Part shown: positions 32,715-43,664 of the stretch, piece by piece
Numbering within the stretch: position 1 is the first letter of the stretch
Layout: the number at the start of each line of letters is the position of its first letter
Source of the DNA: Macrocybe gigantea
Taxonomy: Eukaryota; Basidiomycota; Agaricomycetes; Agaricales; Callistosporiaceae
DNA length: 64,000 nucleotides
Direction of reading: 5' to 3'
Assembly: GCA_011319805.1 (NCBI GenBank)
Contig: SJRY01000075.1
Coordinates: 310,001 to 374,000 of the forward strand
Made by a program: the position numbers and the translations under genes
Notes under the pieces: generated by a model
Told to the model about the DNA's origin: nothing
Database searches by the model: none
The model's input: the letters and a program-made list of their open reading frames with translations, nothing else

Positions 32715-34296
32715 GACAAAGATGCACAAGTTAATCATGTGCAACTTCTGGTGGCCCAAAATGATGAATGACATCAAGGCATATGTCAAAGGATGTGACA
32801 AATGCCAATGGACAAAGATTATCAGAGATTGGAAGCACGCTCCACTCCATCTGAATGAGGTACCAAAGGAACCATGGGAGATCATATCTGTAGATCTCAT
32901 TGGACCCCTTCCCGAGTCTCAAGGGTTCAACGGCATAATGGTAATGGTAGATTGGTTCATGAAAGGAGCCAAGTTCATACCAGTTAATATGGAAATCATG
33001 GCAGAAGGAGTCGCTTGCAATCTACATGACAGTGTATTCTTGAATTATGGAATCCCAAAGAAAGTTATCAGTAATAGAGGATGACAATTTGTCTCCACAT
33101 TGATGACAGACCTCTATGTGCTTTTGGAAATCAAAGGAGCCCCTTCGATGCCATATCATCCACAGACTGACAGACAAATAGAACAAGTCAATCAGGAACT
33201 TGAACAGTATCTGAAACTCTTCATGAAACATCAGCAAATGGACTGGGTGGATTGGCTACTGATGGCCGAATTTTCCTATAACAACTGAATCCACTCAGTG
33301 ACCAGATACTCCCTGTTTTACTTGAACTATGGGTGACATCTGTACACTGGAAAAGAACCTCTGAAGCATAACACTAAATCACAGACTGCAGAGGAATTCA
33401 CTGATATGATAAAGAAAATCCAGACCAAGGCCAAGACTTCTCTACTGAAAGCTGCAGAAATAGTGAAATGGACTTATGACTGGAAACAAAAGCCCACTTG
33501 AGAATATCACAAGGGCGATCAGGTCTGGTTGGAAGGAACAAATATCACAACTGACTAGCTGACTGATAAGCTTAATGACAAATGGTTTGGCCCTTTCAAA
33601 GTCAAGCAGTGAATTGGAGAATTGGCATATGAGCTTGAACTACTGGAACACTGGAAGATTCACCCCATTTGAAATGAATCCAAGCTTACTCCATACACAG
33701 CACTGGCATTTCCATGACAGAAAGCAGTAATGATTCTGAAACGACCTCCTCCCATTATTGTAGAAGGAGAGAAGCGATACAAAGTGGAAGCTATAGTAAA
33801 TTCCTGATGGAATAGAGGGAAATTGCAATACAGAGTACACTAGAAGGACTACTCTATAGAAGATGCTACTTGGGAGCCTACTGAAAACATTAATGAAGAT
33901 GCATCAAATGCAGTCGTAAAATTTCATTATGAGAACCCTGAGGTGCCATTCCTAGAGAAAGGACAACATCAGCTGCTGCTCTGACCCACACCAAAGAAAG
34001 TAATACGGACCCGTCTCCATCAATTCCAGTCACCGAAGGTCCTCTTCAACCACATAGCTAATGAAATCTGGGTCTATCCATGTGGTCAGCAAATGAAAAC
34101 ACTACCAAAGAAGGAGACCCTTACCAGCTGGATGGTGGACCTGAAAGAAGTTGAAGACTGCTTGGATGTGGCCTGGCAGGCATGGCAGCAGCATTGGAAT
34201 CAGAAAGTCATAGGCCAGGATGAGCGCGAGCAAAACTAGAAAGATGACGAGAAAGAAGAACATGATTGCAAGAATGCAATTCCTAAAGGGGGGTAA

Positions 34297-34711
34297 TGTT
34301 ATGATTTCAGGACTTATTGTTATCTTGACGACAGGCACATGACTCAAGAACCACATGATGAATATGTGACATAAAGTGCAATGTGACACATAGGACACAA
34401 TGCAACGACTCAAGATAATCCTATAACAACAATGCATCAGCAATGACCAGGGTATAGGATTATTACACAATACCCGCAGGACACCATGAGAAGTGCAGCA
34501 GAATCCTTACTCATTCACCTTAGGGTAGGGGTTGCACACAACATGAGGATGGTATAGTCATAGTCCGTGCTCGGGAGTCATAATGTACAAGTAGCTAAAT
34601 CATGTATAGTAAAACTCAGCTTCAAGCTGGCTAATTATTAGCATACTTCTCCCTGCCTCTCACCTCTGAGTTAGTTAGAGTGACCTGTGCACAGATTTGG
34701 TTTGCATAGCA
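34297..34711 (+). repeat. Gypsy-1b 3' LTR
   Basis: TGTTATGATTTCAGGAC to GGTTTGCATAGCA, preceded by the polypurine tract AAAGGGGGGTAA (34285-34296) and followed by the target duplication CAGAG (34712-34716). It differs from the 5' LTR mostly by transitions. Confidence 0.88.
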
Positions 34712-34716
34712 CAGAG

Positions 34717-35428
34717 ACTATCTGCATAATCAAATCCTTCAATCTCTCTTGCTGAAGTATGCCCTGGGTCAACAAACTACCCAGTCAGATGTGTGGTAGA
34801 GCTCTCTGAAGATTACTCTAGCACAGCCTTGTGATGTTTGGATTCAGACAGGGTTGAGCTCAATGTTACCCTTAGTCCTCTCACACATCCAAGTGTAACA
34901 AATAAAGACTTTGAGTGGAAATCAAAATGTGTTTAGCATAGGATAGGAAATAGAGTTTGAAAGTGAAAATATCAGTGATGAAATGTAGAAGAGTGGTAAG
35001 AACACAGTGGATTCCTAAAGTCACACAGCACTCAGAGCTATCTAGCAATAAAGGAAGGGTTTAGTAGAGGTGAAGAAAGTGAGGTATGTAATGGATAGCT
35101 TCAAGCTTTTGCTCTACAAAACCAAATCTGTGTGCAGGTCATTCAAGTCTCACAGACTGTTGTAAGAGGCAAGGAGAAGAATGCTAGTTATTAGCCAGCT
35201 CAAAACTGGATTCTGTTGTATAAGTTCTGTCTATTTATATAAGGTCATGCTATGAGTACTTATTGCTATTTGTTGTAAGAGTACTGGCTGACAAAGTGCC
35301 TCATGATATCTGGCAGGTAATGAGTAATTTTTCTTGGCACTGACATGGCCTCATCATATGTTCATCATATGACTGATGTTTATCACATGTTCTTCATCAT
35401 GATAATGATTAGCTTCAAATTCATAACA
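34717..35428 (-). mobile_element. Gypsy-1a, right part: 5' LTR and leader
   Basis: On the minus strand the LTR runs from 35428 (TGTTATGAATTTGAAGC) to 35110 (TTGTAGAGCA). AA plus AGCTTGAAGCT follows (self-priming site), then a leader down to 34717 that continues in gypsy-1a at 21256. The leader matches the gypsy-1b leader (21681-22370). The LTR is about 100 bp shorter than in gypsy-1b. Confidence 0.8.
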
Positions 35429-36191
35429 CATACCAAGCTATTAAATTGAACTTATTATAAGTGCAAACTGCATGCTCACTATATGAATTTCTTTTAATAT
35501 AGTTTGCATAATGAATAAAACTTGTAGCTATATTACCAACTGCAAAAGTGTTGATGAACTTGAAGAAATAAAAAAAAAAATAGATTTTACTACATTTGAG
35601 CTTCTTAATACAGAGGGCTGGGCATTTTCATATATACATTTGAGCTATTGTTAAGCACCATTTCTACCATCAATATAGGAGTCACATATGGAATAGAAAT
35701 ATTACAACCCATCAATATTCAAAATAAAAGACTCAAGGGATGTTGCAAAAATACTCTAGCATATTGAGAATAATTGATTTTTACAATGGTAATTTTCATC
35801 TTCTTAAAGGTTTACACACTGATGATATGACATCAGAATGCTATAGAGCAATTTAAGCATCATGCACTATGACTATACCACTACTATACTCAAAATTTGA
35901 ATAAGTTATAGAATTATGACAAGAATCTCAAACCAGCATTTTCTAAAAGAGTCTGGCCCTGTATGGCATTTAATTTTAGATCAAATATAGTTTGCAAATT
36001 CCACTATGACTATATAAACTTAGCATTCAGGTGGTCTTCTATTCCAGTATTATAATGTTTCAATCTAAAGAAAGACAGCTATATTGTGTTTCTTAACCTG
36101 TAAACAATTATAGAGTTTTCTCCAAGCTCTACAATCTTTATCCCTTCAGCAATTATCACCCATGCAAACTCTCCAATTCAAGCAGAAGAGA
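35429..36191. other. AT-rich DNA without recognisable feature
   Basis: Very AT-rich with many stops in every frame. No repeat family, RNA gene or conserved motif was recognised. Confidence 0.5.
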
Positions 36192-36499
36192 TGTTATAGA
36201 TAGCACAATTTCTTATCTTATCTTTCTCCTATCTCTTGTCTCTTATCATACAGCATTGTGCAGTGTGCAATCCATTGAGTCATTGCCTTTCCCTTGTCAT
36301 CCTAAGTCACTTTTCTGCTAGCCTTACTCATCCGCAGTATACAGCATTGCACAGTCCATGGTCCGTGCTCATATACTATAGCATATATAAAGCTTCCAGA
36401 TGTATCAGTAGTACTAGGCTTAATATTTCTTTTGCCATTGTCTCAAACTACTTTCACACTTAGTCTGCCTGAGTCCTTTGAGATTCATCTAGCCTAATA
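36192..36499 (+). repeat. Old gypsy-2 solo LTR with TSD AGAGA
   Basis: Starts TGTTATAGATAGCACAA (family TGTTACAGACGCCGCCCAA) and ends AGCCTAATA (family AGCCTAACA). It is flanked by AGAGA at 36187-36191 and 36500-36504. Nearly all differences from the young LTRs are C-to-T or G-to-A. Confidence 0.85.
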
Positions 36500-36504
36500 A
36501 GAGA

Positions 36505-38164
36505 CATGTGCTTCTATTATATAATTCTGTCCAGGATTCCTATTCTGATATATTGATAGGAATTTTTATACTAAAGCTTCTATTAAGGACATGTCAGAAA
36601 TTCAATATAAAGCTTATTACTGGAAAAAAAGTAAAAGATGGCTAAATGGTATGAATATGTTTCAAAATCTATAAAGATGATACTTAGATACATAATAATG
36701 AACCATTTAACAGCATTAACTACACTTTACACCTTATTAGACTATTATATAATAAAAAACTATAAAGGGCATGATGATAGTAAAAAGGTTGCATGGAGTG
36801 GAAAATGGTATAGAATTTGTGCAGACATGAATCATTTTTTTTATTGAGGAATATAACAATCAGACACCACAGTATAAAAAGAAAATGGAGGCTAGGATGC
36901 CAGACAGCAGTGGATCCTCAATAGAAACCAAAGGCAGAGATAAATGCTGCAAAATAAGAGCATTTGTTTTACCTATTCCAACAGATGGCAACAAAGCAAG
37001 AAACCAGCCAATTGTATTCCAGATACATAGAGCAGATCTACAAACAAATATGCTGGTATGAGAACAACATTACAAGAAGGCATGATAGCCATTCTATTGG
37101 CTTCATTTCAAGCACTCATATATATAATATAATATATTGAATTGAGGTGATGGATGATGGGTTATATTATATAATGCTAATGTTATATAGATTCTAGATA
37201 GTTCTATTCTATCAAGAAAGGAAGAACACTACTGTAAGAAGAATTGTGCAATAATGAAAAGCCTTTTTTTTTTCCTCAACAATGATTAAGAATATTCATT
37301 GCAAGGACTTGCAAAAACATATAAAAGGACCAGCTATCTGAGGATAATCTGCAGATTTTTCAATATGTCTACTACCACTATTGCCAACATGATCCCTATA
37401 GAAAGCACATTCACTCTGAATAGCCATGCATTGAACAATGCATAAGGCAGAGAGCCAACATCTCCTAAAAGTATATCATAAGATCAGGCTTATCTGCAAG
37501 ATTGATTAATTTGAGAGGAACAGGCTTGTAACACACTGGATAATTTTCTTATATGTAAAAATTCTTTAGATGCACTGGTAATAGCCATTATAGTCAGAAA
37601 TAATAAATGCATATAGAACACCATTATCTGTAGCCTCAACATTGGAATTGTCTATAGATTGTAAGTATATTTTACCTGTTCAGAAGGGGAATTCATAGTT
37701 TTTACAGAGTGGTTATCTAAATGCTATATGCTGGAATTTCCAATGCTTTATGATTTTAAATAAGTATAAGCCTAGGCAATATGGATCAATTATAAGGATA
37801 GAAGGGAGATCAAAATACTTAATATCTATAGCAATCTATTATATAAGTATAACTTATGTGCTCAATGAGCAAAGCTAATAACTGTATTCACATTCAGCAC
37901 CAAATTCATATTTTCTATTATATTGCTATTAATGAATAGTATATAAATACAGACCAATTTTCTTATTATTAACAGTTTCATTTGTATCTGCCTACAAAAA
38001 AAAAGCTTAGCTATACTGAGGTTATTGATAGATCTGAAGTTGATTGAATAATGTAAGAAATTAGAAAAATCTAATTTTACAAAAATTCAATCTATTTAAG
38101 AAGCCAACATTATATGCAGTAGAAAAATAGCCAATACACATTCACAATAAACTACTGAACTAAT
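36505..38164. other. AT-rich DNA, unassigned
   Basis: About 1.7 kb of low-complexity-leaning, AT-rich sequence. One short open frame (36638-36847, MAKWYEYVSKSIKMI...) has no motif I recognise and is followed by stop-rich sequence. It may be an ancient transposon remnant. No RNA gene was seen. Confidence 0.45.
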
Positions 38165-38545
38165 TGTTATGGATGCCACCCAATGGACTATTTAATTTCC
38201 TTATCTTATCTTCTTTTTTCCTTGTTATCTATCACACAGCCTTGTGCAGTGCACAGCCTCTTGAGTCATCTTCTTCTCCTTAGTCATTCTGAGTTACTCC
38301 ATGCTAGTCTTACTCATCTGCAGTCCATAGCATTATACAGTCTATAGTCCATGCTCATGTACTGTAACATATATAAAGACTTCCAGATGTACCAGTAGTA
38401 CTAGGCTTAATATTCCTTTTGCTATCATCTCAAACTGCTCTTACACTTAGTCTGCCTGAGTCCTTTGAGATTCATCTAGCCTAAAAAAATATTAAGCCTT
38501 GTTGAGACTCACTCAGACTCATACACATACCATGTTATACTTTAA
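38165..38545 (+). repeat. Old gypsy-2 LTR plus leader start
   Basis: TGTTATGGATGCCACCCAA to CTAGCCTAAAA (about 38487), then ATATTAAGCCTTGTTGAGACTCACTCAGACTCA, which matches the self-priming site and first 50 bp of the gypsy-2 leader. It is therefore a truncated element rather than a solo LTR. Strongly C-to-T/G-to-A decayed. Confidence 0.8.
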
Positions 38546-38922
38546 AAGCTGGTTGGCATAGCAGTAAATATAGTCAGGTAGTCCTATGGATGTAGCAATC
38601 CATGAAGCTGCAAGTTCTAGTTCTAGATGTGAGGGTCATGTGATACTTGACCCACATAGTGGAGTAAGTCACATGTGTGATGCATCACCCAGCTTATATC
38701 ACATGCCAGCTGCTTAGTTATATGACTAAGTCACCTCCTTCATGGGAACAATTTTCATAAGATTATGATACTTCCTACCCATGTCATGTAAAACCAGCTC
38801 TGAATACTTCTGAGTGCAAACCTAAAGATGCCATCTCTAGGACTAGAACCTGCAGCTTTGTAGATTGCCACATCTACAGGACTACCTGACTGCATTTTAC
38901 CACTATGCCATCCAGCCTCTAA
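38546..38922. repeat. Fold-back pair of tRNA-headed elements
   Basis: A forward head (38548-38633: GGCATAGCAGTAAA, TTCTAGTTCTAG) is joined directly to a reversed copy covering about 280 bp of the same element (38634-38922), whose head ends the block. The two heads form an inverted repeat with arms of about 85 bp. It lies in the gypsy-2 leader remnant. Confidence 0.7.
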
Positions 38923-39017
38923 CAACCTGTTCATCAAAGGATCAAAATGCATCTGAAAAGCATCAAAGGTCTAGGTATTGGAATACATTGTAGGAGAAGG
39001 AAAGGTAGAGATGGAGC

Positions 39018-39296
39018 TATCATCCATCAAGATTGGCTAAAGGGTTTCAAAATGAGCATCATCACTTTCGATATTACTCAGTATCACCAATACCTCTTTC
39101 TGCAATGCTTACTTGTAAATAACTAAAAACAACTCTTGCACATCGCACTACTCATTCTACAGCATCAACGCTTGAGACAATCATTGATCTCATTGCATAC
39201 TCAGGTTATATTATCCTTGAGCACTTCATATTCTTTATATCATAAAAGTTGGCTGAAAATTGACCAATAAAATTAGAGTTTATTTATGAGCAACAA
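39018..39296 (+). mobile_element. Old LINE remnant: RT fragment joined to a LINE 5' end
   Basis: 39018-39095 resembles RT (WLKGFKMSIITFDITQY). From about 39098 the sequence matches a subfamily II LINE 5' UTR (TCTTTCTGCAATGCTTACTTGTAAATAAC; compare 61613-61810) up to ATGAGCAAC, the ORF1 start. It is then cut by the LINE-E tail. The RT breakpoint equals that in LINE-F/LINE-H at 60790. Confidence 0.65.
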
Positions 39297-39744
39297 TTTT
39301 TTTTTTTTTTTTTTAATTCAACAATTTATAAAGCAGTGCTCAGTGGCAGTCTGCTTGTAAATACACAAAGGTACCTACAATAAATACAACTAGTCTGACT
39401 ATAACCAGACTGAGGGGATATACATAGAAGGCGCACTAACCCTGCTATCTCCTGCTCATGCATACACCGCTTAGGTGCGCTCATGCTGACTCACTCGCTC
39501 AGCCTGCGTCCCCCAGCTCCTAAGAGCCAGACATGGTCAGTTCCACATAAAGGATCCAAAAGGGCCCATAACAACAGGTGTCGCAGAGTCTGCGATACGC
39601 AATGAAGCTCGGTGTTCACTTTCATCAAACACCATGTTGAATTGATGCTCTGGGTCCCCCAGCCCGAAGGCTAGCTGTGGTTACTTCTGCGCAAAGGCCC
39701 CATGAAGAGCCATAATCCGAGCATCCCCTGCTGTGAAGAGGCAG

Positions 39745-42700
39745 TTACCTGCTCTCTAGATCTGGAATAAAAGCACCTGCCGCCTTATTAGATGTTAGGT
39801 ACTTAACGAACCAGGAATGCACAAAGGTGTCATACTGGCATTTGGTTGGTCTGTCCCAGTTACGGCACAGAGTCATAACATGGACAGAGTCCTCAGGCCC
39901 ACATCCACAAGAGCATTCATCACTCTCGACAAAATTGAACCATGCTCAATATGCATTGATTGGCGCATGTCTGCATGTGATGCGACAGCAGCAAGCAAAT
40001 AGCTCATTCTCTGTCACCAACTTCATGAAACCCATTCTTTTATGAAGCAGGCACTCATAGGATTCAGGCTTTCCAGCATCGTGGAATCGAAACGTGGAAG
40101 TGCCAATATATTTCTTGATTCCAGATTCATGGAACCAAGAGGTGTGCATCTCATCATCCACCTCCTTCTGGAGTGCGTCTGTGGTATAAAAGGAACAAAG
40201 TCCCTGAGGGATGTTGAGGCCACGCACTGACTCGTGCACTTCAACTTGAATAGCCCACTTCCAGGAGGAAGGGACATGCCAGAATGTAATCCTGTGCAGC
40301 TCGGATCAGGTAAACCAAGCATGCAATGAAGTGCACAGTGCAATAGAATGCGACTGCACAGAGTGAGGGTTACAATCAATGATGCGATTGATTGCATTCA
40401 TCGAGTCGAGAAAGCACATGATGGATGTGGCTCCATCCTGTGCGATAGCCTTCTGGATCGACATACGCAATCCAATTAGCTCAGAGTCATCGCTTGTCAC
40501 TTTACCGACAGGCTGATGAGTTTCGAAAACGAGTGTATTGCCTCGGTAGACCTGGGACGAATACACTGACTGTCTATACACTGACTGTCTATGTGTATCA
40601 GCTTTCGTGGGTACGGCGCCATCACTACTCGTGTATACACAATTGGGCTCAAGCTGACACTCAGCGAGTGCCTGTTCGAGCGATGTGTGATATGCCTTGA
40701 CAGAGTCTTCATCTCTGCCAAGAAGCTTATGGATCTCAAGGCAGCTGCTGAACTGGTCAACGAGCTGCCTGCCTGGATTATTCGCGTCTGCAAAATAGTC
40801 CATGGATAAAAAGTTAGGTGGTTTAAGGTCTACCAAATCCTTGAGAGGGGACTTGAGCGCAATACGCTGCCTGTCTGAGAGGGAAGTCAAGTTCTTTGAC
40901 CTCAAAGGATCACCCCCCGCCACAGGCAGGGTGGTCAGAGCTCTGAGGGCATGCCTCAAGTTGGAATTAGCCAGCCGGGCAGAGGACCCGACCTTCAAAC
41001 GTTTGATAAACCCGGCGATAGGCTCAACACAGGCCATCGTTTCAGCCGCACCCTCCAGAGTGGTGCGGAACTGACCATTGATCCAGATGCAAGCTTTACA
41101 CTGTATCTGGCATAGCTGCTTCAACAGTGCGACATTGCACATACTGTTGAAGTTCCATAACAAACAGCCATATGTCGCGATAGGATGCATGCACGACAGG
41201 TAGAGGATGCGCTTCTGTTGAGGGGATAGTCCTCGTACAGAGTTGCCCAACATCTGGAAAGCCCTGGCCATAGTCAGCGCTTTCGTTGCGTAGAAGCGGA
41301 TGTGTTCCTTGAAAGATAGGCGTGCATCCAGAAAGAACCCAAGGTATCTCCACACCTTCTTGGGTTGCAGGGGAGTGTTGCCCGTGAACAGGGCAAAACC
41401 CAGATCAATAGAAGGACGCGGGTCCTTGCTATTGCACGAGAAATGCTGCAATTCGGTTTTGTTGTGTTCAACAACAAGCCCGAAGTCGGTAAAGAGGTTG
41501 TGCACAGATGCGTACGCCCTCTGAAGTTTCGGAACATTGTCCGGGATGGATTTGGACTGGGCGATGATCAGCCCATCATCTACAAATGACATGATGGTTG
41601 GCATATTGTCAACCTTCTGGTATATTTTCAGTACTGGTGCCAGATACAAGGCTGACAGTACTGGAGATAGAGCAGAGCCTTGTCCGACCCCAACATCGGC
41701 ATCGAACTCTGGTGAGATAGCACTGCGCCAAGCATAGGAAGTTTTACGCCCGACGAGGTAAGACTGGAAGAACTTAGACACTTGACGTGCGAAGCCCCCA
41801 TGTTGAAGTATCCTCACCAACATTCGATGGTTGAGAGAGGGAAAGTATTGAGCTACATCGAAAGCGATGACGCTCGTCTTGAGACCCTTTAGCCAGCCTT
41901 GCCAGATAATATAGGTCAGAAAGACACCAGCATCCTCCGTAGAGTTCTGCCGAATGCCACCGAACTGCTTCAGATCGAAGACAGCATACTTGGTTGCTTC
42001 GTATTGCATACGCCTCGCTAGCATTTTTTCGATGAGTTTGCCGAGAATGTTCAAAAGCACAATCGGACGAAAGGCTTTTGGGGTGTCGTATGCAGGTTTG
42101 CCAGGTTTCGGAATGATCACTGACAGGCTCTGCTTAAAGTAGGAGGGCCAATGGCCCAAATCCAAACATGCATTAGCAATGTTCAGGATGAAATCAGCCA
42201 GGTGAGGGAATTTCACCAGCTGCTTAATGTGGCCCCATGACAGATGATCAGGTCCTGGAGCGGACGTATTGCTGCATGGCTCCAAGGATTCTCGGAGTTC
42301 TGCAGCAGAGAATGGGACCCAGTCCCGAGTTGGATGCGGCTCGAGCTCATCGAGCTTATTCAGATTAACTGGTCTGTCAGACGCAGCGTTATAAGACTTG
42401 TCAAGCGCATCCCAAAGCGACTCGATAGAATTGCAAGGTTGCCCCTGAAAGGAGATGGCCTCGTAGGCTGGAAGTGGCCTTTGCTTCATCCATGCAGCTA
42501 AATCCCATGGACGTTGTGACTTTTCTGCAACCTCCTTGATTCGCTGATCAAAGAAGGTGCGCTTGGCATCTTTAATAGCTCAGCGCCAGATGCGATGGTC
42601 CTCTTCAGTCTGGGTCTGCCTGAAGGTGTCCAAAGTTTCGGAACAATGCTGATTCCACCAGCCTTTGCTCCGCTTCGATAGCTTGCACTCCTTGGAGTGG

Positions 42701-43664
42701 AGGTCCCAAGCATGGACAACTGATTTGGAGAGAGTCTGGAGGACGCTCTCTAAATCCTCTGATGACTCGATTGGCACTAAGTCCATACCAAGCAGATCGC
42801 CAGCAATGTCAGAGATAAACTCGGGCATCCTGTCCTTTGGAAGAGTCCAGCGTGGATCTGACAGGTCCAGTAGCAGAATGTCTAAGGAGAGCGACAACAG
42901 ACAATGGTCCAAAGTCAATCTCAGGTCGTCACGAATGACTGGCGTCACCCCATCGCATCAACGGGGGTGAACATTAAATCAATAACTGAGGGCCGAAGCT
43001 CCGCATTATGTGAAATAAAAGTCGGGTCATGGTTAGATGGCTCTGCCCAATCAAGACCAAGATCGAGCGCTGCGTTACACAGCATCTCTCCTCGTGTACG
43101 CTGCAAGGTATGGACTCCATCCCAGAGTTCATAATGACAGTTGAAGTCCCCTCCTAAATAAGATAGATTGGGGAAGTCAGATCTCTCTGCACACTCGTGC
43201 AGCAAATGAATAGCGCTTCCGTCTACGTCAGAGTAGGCGTTAGCGAGGAATAGAGGCTCCCCGGGAGTGGAGAAGCTGACGATTATCAGATCGCGACTGT
43301 CGACAAGATCACGTCGAAGAGAAGGGTGCAACTGACATAAGCGGTTGTGGATGTATGCCATGACATGAGGCGGGTCCTCGTATGATGAGCGGTGAACGAT
43401 GCAAGTCCAGTCAGGATGTCTGGGACCTCCGATTACTGGCTCGCCATCAGTGCTATGCGCCAATGGGGCTTGTCTTAGCAGGTTCCAAGCGGGCTCTTGG
43501 AAGAACAAAATATCATAGTCCTCTCCCAGAGTGGAGAGGAGAACGTCCATATGTACATATTTTCTATTTACATTTTGAGAGAAAATACGAAACGAAGAAA
43601 TCAAAGAGCGTTCGCCTGGCCCAGGGACAACAGCCGGGGCTGGTCCACTGGAGGTGTCACTCAT
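39745..43664 (-). pseudogene. LINE-E ORF2: endonuclease / RT / RNase H
   Basis: Starts MSDTSSGPAPAVVPG. The endonuclease keeps FFQEPAW, GGDFNCHYELWD, VIDLMF and, after the frameshift, LTLDH in place of LTSDH. A frameshift lies near 42950. RT and most of RNase H form one 727-residue stretch (42489-40306) with GVGQGSALSP, FVDD, SSDGAVPTKAD and FLDSMNAI. Stops: TGA 42580 (CGA in relatives), TGA at 40306 and TGA 39946 (CGA in relatives). RQSVY is tandemly repeated near 40570 through a short duplication. A C-x-C zinc motif closes the protein before TAA 39745-39747. Not functional but only mildly decayed. Confidence 0.88.

Larger units (their letters stand above)
24050..34296 (+). pseudogene. Gypsy-1b pol: protease, RT, RNase H, integrase, chromodomain (split by gypsy-2)
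   Basis: Protease motif ALLDTGCTRSCID is at about 24175. RT has LPFFFVKKKDRS, KLDIRWGYNN and the catalytic YMDD (about 25262). RNase H-like TDHKNLEYF is near 25920. After gypsy-2 the integrase resumes with KMHKLIMCNFWWPKMMNDI and the CDKCQ cluster. VDLIGP keeps the first catalytic Asp. The second motif reads ISNRG instead of SDRG (Asp to Asn). Chromodomain EKRYKVEAIVNS...DATWEP is at about 33770-33900. A C-terminal extension follows to about 34260. About a dozen TGA/TAG codons replace Trp, Arg or Gln with the reading frame otherwise kept, which indicates G:C-to-A:T decay. Confidence 0.85.
21262..34711 (+). mobile_element. Gypsy-1b, complete but decayed Ty3/gypsy element with TSD CAGAG
   Basis: The 5' LTR is 21262-21678 and the 3' LTR 34297-34711 (417 and 415 bp). 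The element is flanked by CAGAG at 21257-21261 and 34712-34716. It contains gag, protease, RT, RNase H, integrase with a chromodomain and a C-terminal extension. A copia solo LTR (21982-22221) and gypsy-2 (26255-32714) are nested in it. It lies inside the oppositely oriented gypsy-1a. Decay is mainly by C-to-T/G-to-A changes. Confidence 0.9.

Noticed and set aside
36638..36847. Small gene of 69 codons
   Set aside because: Isolated in AT-rich, stop-rich DNA, with no motif, splice or homology signal that I can recognise.
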